A stretch of DNA of 64,000 nucleotides from Gemmataceae bacterium (GTDB lineage Bacteria > Planctomycetota > Planctomycetia > Gemmatales > Gemmataceae), in contig JAQGHQ010000412.1 of NCBI GenBank assembly GCA_028288765.1, positions 1-64,000 on the forward strand, read 5' to 3'. Below are positions 49,540 to 58,301 of the stretch, one piece after another. The notes beneath the pieces were generated by a model. It worked only from the letters and a program-made list of their open reading frames with translations. It was not told the DNA's origin and did not search any database. A program made the position numbers and the translations under genes. How positions within the stretch are numbered: the first letter of the stretch is position 1; each line of letters begins with the position of its first letter.

Positions 49540-49624
49540 CTCACGCAAAGTCGCAAAGACGCAAAGATCGAGAATGAAGACTTCAAATTGATTCTCTCTT
49601 CGCGTCTTTGCGACTTTGCGTGAG
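49540..49624. repeat. Perfect 23-bp inverted repeat (CTCACGCAAAGTCGCAAAGACGC)
   Basis: Arms 49540-49562 and 49602-49624. Confidence 0.95.
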
Positions 49625-49657
49625 CCATTCTGGCATTCCTACCGGAGACACCCGAAC

Positions 49658-51292
49658 ATGGCGAAGCAACTTCTCTACACCGACGACGCCCGGAAGAAGC
49701 TCCTGTCCGGGGCCGAGAAACTGGCCCACGCGGTCGGCATCACCCTCGGGCCGACCGGGCGCAACGTCATTATCGACAAGTCGTTCGGCGGGCCGACCGT
49801 CACCAAGGACGGGGTCACGGTCTCCAAGGAGATCGACCTCCCCGACCCGTTCGAGAACATGGGCGCGAAGCTGGTGAACGCGGTCGCCCAGAAGACCAGC
49901 GACACCGCGGGCGACGGCACCACCACCGCCACCATCCTCGCCCTGGCGATCTACCAGGAAGGGCTCCGGCACACCTCCGTCGGCGGCAACCCGATGACCG
50001 TCAAGCGGGGCATCGACAAGGCCGTGACCAAGGCCGTCGAGCACCTCGAATCCCACCTGACCAAGAAGCTCTCCAAGAAGGAAGAGATGCAGCAGGTGGC
50101 CTCGATCTCCGCGAACAACGACCCGGAGATCGGGAACCTGATGGCCAACGCGTTCGAGAAGGTCGGGAAGGACGGGGTGATCACCGTCGAGGAGGGCAAG
50201 ACCTCCAAGACCGAGCTCGACTTCGTCGAGGGGATGCAGTTCGACAAGGGGTACATCTCTCCCTACTTCGCCGTCAACAACCCGGAGCTGAAGTGGGAGC
50301 AGGAGAACGTCCTGGTCCTTCTGTATGAGAAGAAGCTGGCCAACGTCCGCGAGTTCCTCCCGCTCCTGGAGAAGGTCGCCCAGGCCCGCCGGCCGCTGCT
50401 CATCATCGCCGAGGACGTGGAGAGCGAAGCCCTGGCGATGCTGGTGGTGAACACCCTCAAGGGGCTGATCCAGGTGTGCGCGGTCAAGGCCCCGGGGTTC
50501 GGCGACCGCCGCAAGGCGATGATGGAAGACATCGCCGTGCTCACCGGCGGGACGTTCATCAGCGAGGACCGGGGGATCAAGCTGGAGAACGTCACCCTGG
50601 AGATGTTGGGCACGGCCAACCGGGTGTCGGTCGAGAAGGAGAACACCACGATCGTCGTCGAGCCGGACAAGAAGCGGAAGGAGGCCATCGAGCAGCGGGT
50701 CCGGACGATCCGCACCCAGATGGACCAGACCGAGAGCGAGTACGACAAGGAGAAGTTCAGCGAGCGGCTGGCGAAGCTGGTCGGCGGGGTCGCGATCATC
50801 AAGGTCGGGGCCGCGACCGAGGCCGAAATGAAGCAGACCAAGGGCCGGGTCGAGGACGCCCTGCACGCCACCCGGGCGGCGGTGGCCGAGGGGATCGTCC
50901 CCGGCGGCGGGACGGCGCTCCTGCGGTGCGTCCCGGTGGTCGAGGAGCTGGGCGAGAAGCTCAAGGGGGACGAGCGGATCGGGGCCGAGATCGTCGCCCG
51001 GGCGCTGACCAAGCCGATCCGGACGATCGCCGAGAACTGCGGCAAGGACGGGGCGGTGATCGCCGACGAGGTCCTGACCCGGGGCGAAAAGAACCCGAAC
51101 ACCGGGTACGATGCGAACAAGGACGAGTTCGTCGACATGCTCAAGGCCGGGATCATCGACCCGTTGCGGGTCACCCGCAGCGCCCTGCAAAACGCCGCCA
51201 GCATCGCCGGGCTGATGCTCACCACCGAGGTGATGGTCACCAAGATCGACGAGGACGACAAGAGGTCGAAGGTGACCGGCTCGATCGCCTGA
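49658..51292 (+). CDS. groEL: Chaperonin GroEL, second divergent paralog lacking GGM tail
   Basis: [40 protein letters not shown]; ends DDKRSKVTGSIA. Confidence 0.96.
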   Translation: MAKQLLYTDDARKKLLSGAEKLAHAVGITLGPTGRNVIIDKSFGGPTVTKDGVTVSKEIDLPDPFENMGAKLVNAVAQKTSDTAGDGTTTATILALAIYQEGLRHTSVGGNPMTVKRGIDKAVTKAVEHLESHLTKKLSKKEEMQQVASISANNDPEIGNLMANAFEKVGKDGVITVEEGKTSKTELDFVEGMQFDKGYISPYFAVNNPELKWEQENVLVLLYEKKLANVREFLPLLEKVAQARRPLLIIAEDVESEALAMLVVNTLKGLIQVCAVKAPGFGDRRKAMMEDIAVLTGGTFISEDRGIKLENVTLEMLGTANRVSVEKENTTIVVEPDKKRKEAIEQRVRTIRTQMDQTESEYDKEKFSERLAKLVGGVAIIKVGAATEAEMKQTKGRVEDALHATRAAVAEGIVPGGGTALLRCVPVVEELGEKLKGDERIGAEIVARALTKPIRTIAENCGKDGAVIADEVLTRGEKNPNTGYDANKDEFVDMLKAGIIDPLRVTRSALQNAASIAGLMLTTEVMVTKIDEDDKRSKVTGSIA

Positions 51293-51424
51293 GCAGTGGG
51301 CAGTGGGCAGTGGCCGGCGGGCAGTAGCGCGGGGACCACCCCGCGTTCACCGTCCGCCGGCCACGCCGTATGATGGGTATCGTGTCGTTCCTTGCCCACT
51401 GCCTCCTGCCCATTCACCACTGCT

Positions 51425-52576
51425 ATGGCTAAGCGGGATTACTACGAGGTTCTGGGCGTCGCCCGGACGGCGACCGAGGTGGAGATCACCAAGGCGTACC
51501 GCAAGCTGGCAATGCAGCACCACCCCGACCGGAACGTCGGGGACGCCGAGGCCGAGGTCCGGTTCAAGGAAGTGACGGAGGCCTACGAGATCCTCCGCGA
51601 CCCGCCCAAGCGGGAGGTGTACGACCGGCACGGGCACGCCGGCCTGTCCGGGATGGGGGCGGGCGGCGGGGGCGACCCCCGCAGCGCGTTCCACGACCTG
51701 TTCGACGACCTGCTCGGGAGCTTCTTCGGCGGGGGCGGCGGGGGGGGGCGGCGGCAGTCCCGGGGCGGCCCGCGGCCCGGCCGGGACATCCAGGCCGTCC
51801 TCGACATCGACCTGGTCGAGGCCGCGACCGGGGTGAAGAAGACGCAGACCGTCCCCCGCGAGGAGGTCTGCCGGGACTGCGCCGGGAACGGGTCGAAGCC
51901 GGGCACCCGGCCGGCCGTCTGCCGGCGGTGCGGCGGGCAGGGGGCGGTGATCCTGAACCAGGGGTTCATCTCCGTCCAGCAGACGTGCCGGGCGTGCGAC
52001 GGCCGCGGGCACGTGATTACCGACCCGTGCGGGACCTGCCGGGGGAACGGCCGGGTCGAGGTCCGGCGGACGATCGAGATCGAGATCCCGCCGGGGGTCG
52101 ACACCGGGAACCGCATCCGGTACGCGGGCGAGGGCGACGCCGGCGACCCGGGGGCCCCGCGGGGCGACATGGAGTTCGTCATCCGGGTGCGGGACCACAA
52201 GTTCTTCCACCGCGACGGGCACAACCTCCTCTGCCAGTGGCCGATCACGTTCGCCCGGGCGGCACTGGGCGGGCCGATCGAGATCACCACGCTCACCGGG
52301 CAGAAGGTGACGTACGAGCTGGCCTCGGGCATCCAGACGAACGAGGTAATCCGGCTCGCCGGGCACGGGATGCCGAACCCGCGGGGCGGGCGGAAGGGCG
52401 ATCTGCTCGTCCAGGTGGTGGTCGAGACGCCGACGAACCTGACCCCCGAGCAGGACCAGCTGTTCCGCAAGCTCGCGGAGATGGAGAAGACGCCGGTCCC
52501 CGGGCCGCGGAAAGGGTTTTTCGGCAAACTGAAGGATCTCTTCGCCGGCGACAACCATCCAACTGACCAGAAGTAG
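51425..52576 (+). CDS. dnaJ: Chaperone DnaJ
   Basis: DYYEVLGVARTATEVEITKAYRKLAMQHHPDRN; four CxxCxGxG-type zinc motifs (CRDCAGNG, CRRCGGQG, CRACDGRG, CGTCRGNG). Confidence 0.95.
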   Translation: MAKRDYYEVLGVARTATEVEITKAYRKLAMQHHPDRNVGDAEAEVRFKEVTEAYEILRDPPKREVYDRHGHAGLSGMGAGGGGDPRSAFHDLFDDLLGSFFGGGGGGGRRQSRGGPRPGRDIQAVLDIDLVEAATGVKKTQTVPREEVCRDCAGNGSKPGTRPAVCRRCGGQGAVILNQGFISVQQTCRACDGRGHVITDPCGTCRGNGRVEVRRTIEIEIPPGVDTGNRIRYAGEGDAGDPGAPRGDMEFVIRVRDHKFFHRDGHNLLCQWPITFARAALGGPIEITTLTGQKVTYELASGIQTNEVIRLAGHGMPNPRGGRKGDLLVQVVVETPTNLTPEQDQLFRKLAEMEKTPVPGPRKGFFGKLKDLFAGDNHPTDQK

Positions 52577-52623
52577 GACGCCCTGAGGGCGCCCGCCACG
52601 AACGTAACCGAACGGTCCCCGAG

Positions 52624-53139
52624 ATGCCCGACACCCCGAATACGAACACGCCCGCCGACCCAACGGCCGCCGAGCTCGACGCCACCCGGGCGAAGCTGGA
52701 CGCGGCCGAACGGGAACTGAGCAACTACAAGCTCCGGCTCGCCGACTACGAAAACGCCCGCCGGCGGCTCCTCCAGGCCGCCGAGACGGAGCGGAAGTAC
52801 GTCTACGAGCCGCTCGCGAAGGACCTGCTCACCGCCCTCGACAACCTGGACCGGGCCCTGGACGCGGCGAAAAAGGCCGGGGACAACGGTCCGCTGGTGA
52901 CCGGGGTGTCGGCGACCGCGAGCCAGTTCCTCGACGTCCTCCGCCGGTACGGGGTGACCCGCATCGAGTGCGGCCCCGGGACGACGTTCGACCCGAACCG
53001 ACACGAGGCGGTGATGCAGCAGCCGACTGCCGACTTCGAGCCCGGCCAGGTGGTCCAGGTGGTCCAGCAGGGGTTCCTGCTCCACGACCGGGTCCTGCGG
53101 CCCGCCACGGTGACCGTCGCGGCCGCCAAGGCCGAGTAG
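52624..53139 (+). CDS. grpE: Nucleotide exchange factor GrpE
   Basis: Coiled-coil N-terminus; LADYENARRR; VLRRYGVTRIECGPGTTFDPNRHEAVMQQP; GFLLHDRVLRPATVTVA. Confidence 0.92.
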   Translation: MPDTPNTNTPADPTAAELDATRAKLDAAERELSNYKLRLADYENARRRLLQAAETERKYVYEPLAKDLLTALDNLDRALDAAKKAGDNGPLVTGVSATASQFLDVLRRYGVTRIECGPGTTFDPNRHEAVMQQPTADFEPGQVVQVVQQGFLLHDRVLRPATVTVAAAKAE

Positions 53140-53236
53140 TTTCAAGTTCCAGGTTCCATGCTCCAAGTTGATCGGGAATCTGGATCGTGGGGGTTTTCAA
53201 CTTCGAACTTGAAACCTGCAACGCGGAACCAAGCGA

Positions 53237-53617
53237 ATGCCAACATACGATTACGAGTGCCGGGCCTGCGGCCACCGGTTCGAGGAACTTCAGTCGTTCT
53301 CCGAACCGCCACTGACCAAGTGCCCGGCGTGCAAGAAGAACAAGCTCGAACGCCTCTTCGGGGGCGGAGGGGCGATCATCTTCAAGGGGTCGGGGTTCTA
53401 CGAGACCGACTACCGCCGGGCCGGCGACGTCAAGACGAACGGCGACGCCAAGACGAACGGCACCGCGGACGCGGACACGGGAGCGGCCAAGACGGAGACC
53501 AAAGCCGAGACGAAATCGGAATCGGCCAACTCGTCCGCCGACACGTCCGCTCCCGCGGGCGGGAGCGGATCGGCCGGAAAGTCGGGAAGCAAGGGGAGCG
53601 CCAAGAAGGGTAAGTGA
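53237..53617 (+). CDS. FmdB family zinc-ribbon protein
   Basis: MPTYDYECRACGHRFEELQSFSEPPLTKCPACKK. Confidence 0.93.
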   Translation: MPTYDYECRACGHRFEELQSFSEPPLTKCPACKKNKLERLFGGGGAIIFKGSGFYETDYRRAGDVKTNGDAKTNGTADADTGAAKTETKAETKSESANSSADTSAPAGGSGSAGKSGSKGSAKKGK

Positions 53618-53680
53618 GTGGGTGACATGGACAGGGCCGATCAGGTGGGGAATTCCCGAAGTCCTGGGCGGGCCGAACCG

Positions 53681-53884
53681 ATGAGTAAGGTGCGGTGTCC
53701 GATCTGTGACGCGGCCATGCCCGGGAACCGACAGGACTACCCGGACTATCCGTTCTGCAGCCGCCGGTGCCGGATAATCGACCTCGGGCGGTGGCTCGGG
53801 GAAGAATACCGGGTCGCGGGGAAGGAGACCGGCGACGATCGTTCGACCCCCTCCGAAGGGGGAGAGGACGAGTCCGCCCGCTAA
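53681..53884 (+). CDS. yacG: DNA gyrase inhibitor YacG-like zinc-binding protein
   Basis: VRCPICDAAMPGN...YPFCSRRCRIIDLGRWLGEEYRV. Confidence 0.88.
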   Translation: MSKVRCPICDAAMPGNRQDYPDYPFCSRRCRIIDLGRWLGEEYRVAGKETGDDRSTPSEGGEDESAR

Positions 53885-53916
53885 GCCGGCCGATCCTCCG
53901 GCCGATCTCAGATATT

Positions 53917-53952
53917 GGCAAGGCCCACCCGTCGCGACGGGTGGGCCTTGCC
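53917..53952 (+). terminator. Strong rho-independent-like hairpin
   Basis: Perfect 17-bp arms ggcaaggcccacccgtc-gc-gacgggtgggccttgcc followed by gtttctg. Confidence 0.7.
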
Positions 53953-54156
53953 GTTTCTGAGTTGGTGGCCACGTCCGCCCGGGGTTAGAATTCACTCATT
54001 GCGGAATGCGGATTTCGGAATGTGGAATTAAAGGCAGACGAACCGGGCTTTCATCCCGCACTTCTTCAACGCAGAATGCGGAATCATATGTAGATGGGTT
54101 GGGTTTTCATTCCGAGAACCACGATCCGCATTGGACGATCGGCCCCGCGGTGCCCC

Positions 54157-54672
54157 GTGACGTTCCTCATCGACGGCTACAACCTGTTGCACGCGGTCGG
54201 GTTGGCGAGCCGCCGGTTCCCCCCGAAGGGGCTCGAACGCGCCCGCACCCGGTTCCTCGACTGGCTCGCCGACGCGATGCGCGAGCGTGACGACATCTTG
54301 CGGGTGGTGTTCGACGCCCAGAACGGCCCGCTACCGTCGTCCGAGTACGGCCACCGCGGGGTGCGGGTCCGGTTCGCCTACCGCCAGACGGCCGACGAGC
54401 TGATCGACGAGATGATCCACGCCGTACCGCACCCGGCGCGGGTGACGGTCGTTTCGAACGACGGCCAGGTGCAGGACGCCGGCCGCCGCCGCGGGTGCCC
54501 GGTACTCACCTGCCAGGAATTCGTGGACTGGCTGATCGACGACCACCCGGGCGCGGGCCCCCCGCCGCCCGAGGACGACAAGCCTGCGGCCGCCGCCACC
54601 CCGGCCGAGATGGCCGCGTGGCTGGAAGCGTTCTCCGTGCCCCGCACGAGTCCGAAACGCCGGCCGCGGTAG
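54157..54672 (+). CDS. NYN-domain (YacP-like) predicted nuclease
   Basis: VTFLIDGYNLLHAVG; VVFDAQNGP; SNDGQVQDAGRRRGCPVLTCQEFVDWL. Confidence 0.88.
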   Translation: MTFLIDGYNLLHAVGLASRRFPPKGLERARTRFLDWLADAMRERDDILRVVFDAQNGPLPSSEYGHRGVRVRFAYRQTADELIDEMIHAVPHPARVTVVSNDGQVQDAGRRRGCPVLTCQEFVDWLIDDHPGAGPPPPEDDKPAAAATPAEMAAWLEAFSVPRTSPKRRPR

Positions 54673-54761
54673 ATCGTAACCTCTTGTGGCTTAAGGCCTC
54701 TTGTTCCTGTCCCACGAACCATCTCTCGAACCTTTCTCCTATCTCGTGCGTCATCCCGGTC

Positions 54762-55706
54762 ATGGACGCCACTGATTCACAACCCGCCGGGCCCACGGTC
54801 TTCCTGGTCTTCGGCGACCTGCACGGGAAAATGCTGCCCGCGTTCCGGCTCGCCTCATGCTGGGCGAAGGACCACGGCCGTGTCGTCGCCGGTCTTCTCC
54901 AGGTCGGGGACATGGGATACTTCCCTGACCCCGCCCGGATCGACAAGGCGACGCTCCGGCACGCCGAGAAGGACCCACTCGAACTCGGAACGTTCGACGT
55001 CATCGAGCAAAACGAGCTCGCCGACCGGGTGTTCGACGACCCACTCTGCCCGCCCGGTCTTTGGTTCACGGCGGGCAACCACGAGGACTTCGACGCCCTC
55101 GACCAGCTCGCCCGGGAGAGCGGCCGGCAATCGGACTTCGCCGTCGATGCGTACGGCCACATCCGCGGAATCAAGGACGGGCAGGTCGTCGGCCTTCCCA
55201 GATCTTTTGAATCGTTTGGCGAACCCCTGATACCGGAGTCCGCTACGGGCGAGGGGCCGGCCGCCGGGCTCCACGTCGGGGCGGTCTGGGGAGTGGACGG
55301 GGCCGGGCCGAACGCCCGGCAGAACCTCCCGGAGCGGGGCTACATCTGGGAGAAGGCGGTGAATCAGCTGGTACACCGGGAGTTCGACGTGCTTCTCTCT
55401 CACGACGCCCCGGGGGACGCCCGGCGGGTGGGCTACGGGAGCAAGCTCCTCCGATGCCTGGTCGAGCTCGCCCAGCCGGCCTTCGCGTTCTTCGGCCACT
55501 ACGGCGGAGACGGAGCCCGGTCTGGGGCCGACTTCGGCCCGACCGAGGTGTACCACATGGCCGGACTCGAACTCGGCGGCAAGGACGGGTGCCCGACTTC
55601 CGGCAGCGTCGGGGTTCTGGAGTGGGCAAATGGTTCCGGCAGCTTCAAATACGTTCCGGATGACTGGTTGAAGACGTTTACCCGGCACAACTGGAAGTGG
55701 CGATAA
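54762..55706 (+). CDS. Metallophosphoesterase (calcineurin-like)
   Basis: VFGDLHGK; LLQVGDMGYF; WFTAGNHEDFD; LLSHDAPGD; FFGHYGGDG. Confidence 0.87.
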   Translation: MDATDSQPAGPTVFLVFGDLHGKMLPAFRLASCWAKDHGRVVAGLLQVGDMGYFPDPARIDKATLRHAEKDPLELGTFDVIEQNELADRVFDDPLCPPGLWFTAGNHEDFDALDQLARESGRQSDFAVDAYGHIRGIKDGQVVGLPRSFESFGEPLIPESATGEGPAAGLHVGAVWGVDGAGPNARQNLPERGYIWEKAVNQLVHREFDVLLSHDAPGDARRVGYGSKLLRCLVELAQPAFAFFGHYGGDGARSGADFGPTEVYHMAGLELGGKDGCPTSGSVGVLEWANGSGSFKYVPDDWLKTFTRHNWKWR

Positions 55707-55802
55707 CGTATGCACAGCCGCTACCCCGACTGTCGGGTGATTTCGGCCGCGAGGGAGGTTAGGCGAGCGGTAGGAAGAAGCAGACCGGAGATTCGTTCCG
55801 CT

Positions 55803-55874
55803 CGCCTCGTAGGGCACGCACTGCGTGCCGTTTCGCTTGCAAAATCCGGCACGGAGTGCGTGCCCTACGAGGCG
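55803..55874. repeat. 28-bp inverted repeat CGCCTCGTAGGGCACGCACTGCGTGCCG
   Basis: Arms 55803-55830 and 55847-55874, 1 mismatch. Confidence 0.93.
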
Positions 55875-55927
55875 GCTTGTCTCCCGTGTCCAGTCATTCT
55901 GCGGATCGTTTTACACCCGCGGAGGCT

Positions 55928-56461
55928 TTAGCCTCCGAGTGCCTGGGTCACTGATGTGGTGATGTTGGTGAGCAGCTGTTGGAGATTGACACCGGTGGAA
56001 GTCGTGTCGGTGCTGGGGTTGCTCGTTGAAAGAGACGAGGTCGGCGTAACCTGCCCCTGCTGGTTGTAGGTCCCCTGTCCGTGGTGGGCGTGGTGCGGCT
56101 GGAGTGCGGCCAGGTTCCCGCTGCTGGCCGCGTTCTGGAGCGTCGAAGCCAGGTTTGACAGGAGCTGGCTCTGGGCGCCGGTTGTCTGTTGGGCGGCGGA
56201 CGTCAGCTGGTTCGCGACGTCGGAGAGCAGCTGTTTGAACTTCGCCGGGTCCTGGGATTGTAGCTGTTGCAGTTGGCCGAATAGCTGGCCGGCGCTGGAG
56301 ATCTGCGCCTGGTCCCCTTTGGCCTTACCGGCCCGCTGAACGTTCCCATCTCCATCGGTATCGCCGCCGGCAGTCGTCGAAGCAACCCCCAGTGTTTGGG
56401 TCGCTTGCTGGGCTAAATTCACGGCCGTGTTGATGGACCCCGACGCGATTGCCCCGATCAT
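55928..56461 (-). CDS. Gln/Ser/Thr-rich hypothetical protein with DTDGDGN motif
   Basis: ORF 177 aa; DPAKFKQLLSDVANQLTSAAQQ; EF-hand-like DTDGDGN. Confidence 0.6.
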   Translation of the reverse strand: MIGAIASGSINTAVNLAQQATQTLGVASTTAGGDTDGDGNVQRAGKAKGDQAQISSAGQLFGQLQQLQSQDPAKFKQLLSDVANQLTSAAQQTTGAQSQLLSNLASTLQNAASSGNLAALQPHHAHHGQGTYNQQGQVTPTSSLSTSNPSTDTTSTGVNLQQLLTNITTSVTQALGG

Positions 56462-56824
56462 GGAAAGCCTCTCCTGGCGAGTGGGGCGGACCGCTTCCCC
56501 ACATTATGAACGACGGCGGCAAAAAAGTGACGTGCTTCTGTGAAAATAGAAGGACGCCCAGAGCATACAGCCCGACGCAAGTCCTTTATTTTCATGCATT
56601 CCGGGTGTAGCCCAGCAACATGACACCATTCTATAGCCCAGCCACATGCCGGGCTCTGTTCACCCGGTGGGGAAGATTCCAGAGCCTGGACCAGAGCGGG
56701 CAAAGTCGCTTCCGAGTGGTTGTCGAAATCCGGGCGTTGACCTGGCCGGGCTCGCCGGATCACCTTTTCGCGGGCGGCGTGTCTGGTCACCGCCGATGTC
56801 CCACTTCTCCCGAGGCACGCGCCC

Positions 56825-57406
56825 ATGCGGAAGGAAGAACTCGACGGCGAGCAGGTGTTCGTGATCCACGACTTCCTCACCCCGGAGGAATGCCGGCACT
56901 ACATCCGCGTGACCGAAGACGTGGGATACGCAGATGCCCCGATTACCACGCCGGCCGGGCCGATGATGGCGAAGGGAGTCAGGAATAACGAACGGGTGAT
57001 GATCGACAACGTCGACTGGGCAAGGACTCTCCGGGAGCGGGCGAGGCCGTTCACCCCGTCGCCGTTTCAGGGACACTTCGCGGTCGGCCTGAACGAGCGA
57101 TTCCGGTTCTACCGATACGACCCCGGCCAGACCTTCCGCCCGCATTCCGACGGCTCCTTCTCCCGGAACGACGAGCAGAGCCAGCTCACGTTCATGGTGT
57201 ACCTGAACGGCGGGTGTGGAGGTGGCGAGACGATCATCTACATCCAGGACGACGGCCTGACTCTCCCGGACGGGGCCGAACTGCGGATCACGCCGGAGCC
57301 GGGCAAAGCCCTGGTGTTCTACCACCCTTTGTTGCACGAGGGCGCGCCGGTGACCGCCGGGCGGAAGTACGTGCTGCGGACGGACGTGATGTACCGGCTG
57401 GGGTAG
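56825..57406 (+). CDS. 2OG-Fe(II) oxygenase (prolyl 4-hydroxylase-like)
   Basis: FRFYRYDPGQTFRPHSDGSF; LTFMVYLNGGCGGGET; PEPGKALVFYHPLLHEGAPVTAGRKYVLRTDVMY. Confidence 0.92.
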   Translation: MRKEELDGEQVFVIHDFLTPEECRHYIRVTEDVGYADAPITTPAGPMMAKGVRNNERVMIDNVDWARTLRERARPFTPSPFQGHFAVGLNERFRFYRYDPGQTFRPHSDGSFSRNDEQSQLTFMVYLNGGCGGGETIIYIQDDGLTLPDGAELRITPEPGKALVFYHPLLHEGAPVTAGRKYVLRTDVMYRLG

Positions 57407-57426
57407 CCGGGTCGTAAACTGCTCTC

Positions 57427-58278
57427 GTGGAGCGCATCACCCTCACCGCCGGCGGCCACCCCCGCGAATACCTGCTCTTCGTGCCCCCTCCGGCCCGCCC
57501 GGGTCGGCCGCCGCTCGTGATCTTCCTGCACGGGGCCGGCGGGTCGGCGGAGTGGGCCGACGGCGAAACCGGCTGGTCCGCACACGCCGCCCGCGAGGGG
57601 TTCGTCCTCGCCCTGCCCGACGCGCTCCCGCCCGACCCCGACAAGCCGACCAAGTTCCTCACTAACCCCCGCCGGTGGAATGACGGGTCGCCCGGCCCGA
57701 CCGGGGAGCCCTCGACGGCGGACGACGTGGGGTTCCTCGCCGCGGTGATTGGTGACGCCATACTGCGGACCGATGCCGACCCCCGCCGCGTGTACCTGAG
57801 CGGATTCTCGAACGGGGCCGGGATGGCGTTCCGGGCTGCGGCCGAACTCGCCGACCAGCTGGCCGCCGTTGCCCCCGTTGCCGGCTACTGCCACATCCCG
57901 GACCCGAAGCCGGTCCGCCCGGTCCCGACGCTCTACCTGATCGGCAGTGCCGACCCGCTCGTCCCGCTGCGCGGCGGGGAGGTGCGGAGCCCGTGGCTGC
58001 ACCGGCTCGTCCGCCGCCCGCCGGTCGCCGACACACTCGCCCGCTGGGCCAAAGCGATCGGGTGCGCGCCGGGGCCGGTCACCGAGTCGGATGCCGACGG
58101 GGTGCGGACGGACGCGTACCCGGGGCCGGTCGAGTTTCGGGCGGTCGTGGTCGAGGGACTCGGGCACCACTGGCCGGGCGGGAAGGGTCAGCTGAACCAC
58201 AAGATCGGCGGCCCGCCGTCGGATAGAATCGACGCCACCGCCGAGGTGTGGCGGTTCTTCCGGAGACACGCCCTCTAG
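57427..58278 (+). CDS. Esterase/PHB-depolymerase-family hydrolase (LpqC-like)
   Basis: LVIFLHGAGGSAEW; VYLSGFSNGAGMAFRAAAELAD; GLGHHWPGG. Confidence 0.88.
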   Translation: MERITLTAGGHPREYLLFVPPPARPGRPPLVIFLHGAGGSAEWADGETGWSAHAAREGFVLALPDALPPDPDKPTKFLTNPRRWNDGSPGPTGEPSTADDVGFLAAVIGDAILRTDADPRRVYLSGFSNGAGMAFRAAAELADQLAAVAPVAGYCHIPDPKPVRPVPTLYLIGSADPLVPLRGGEVRSPWLHRLVRRPPVADTLARWAKAIGCAPGPVTESDADGVRTDAYPGPVEFRAVVVEGLGHHWPGGKGQLNHKIGGPPSDRIDATAEVWRFFRRHAL

Positions 58279-58301
58279 CCTCTCACCGAAACCCCACCGT
58301 C

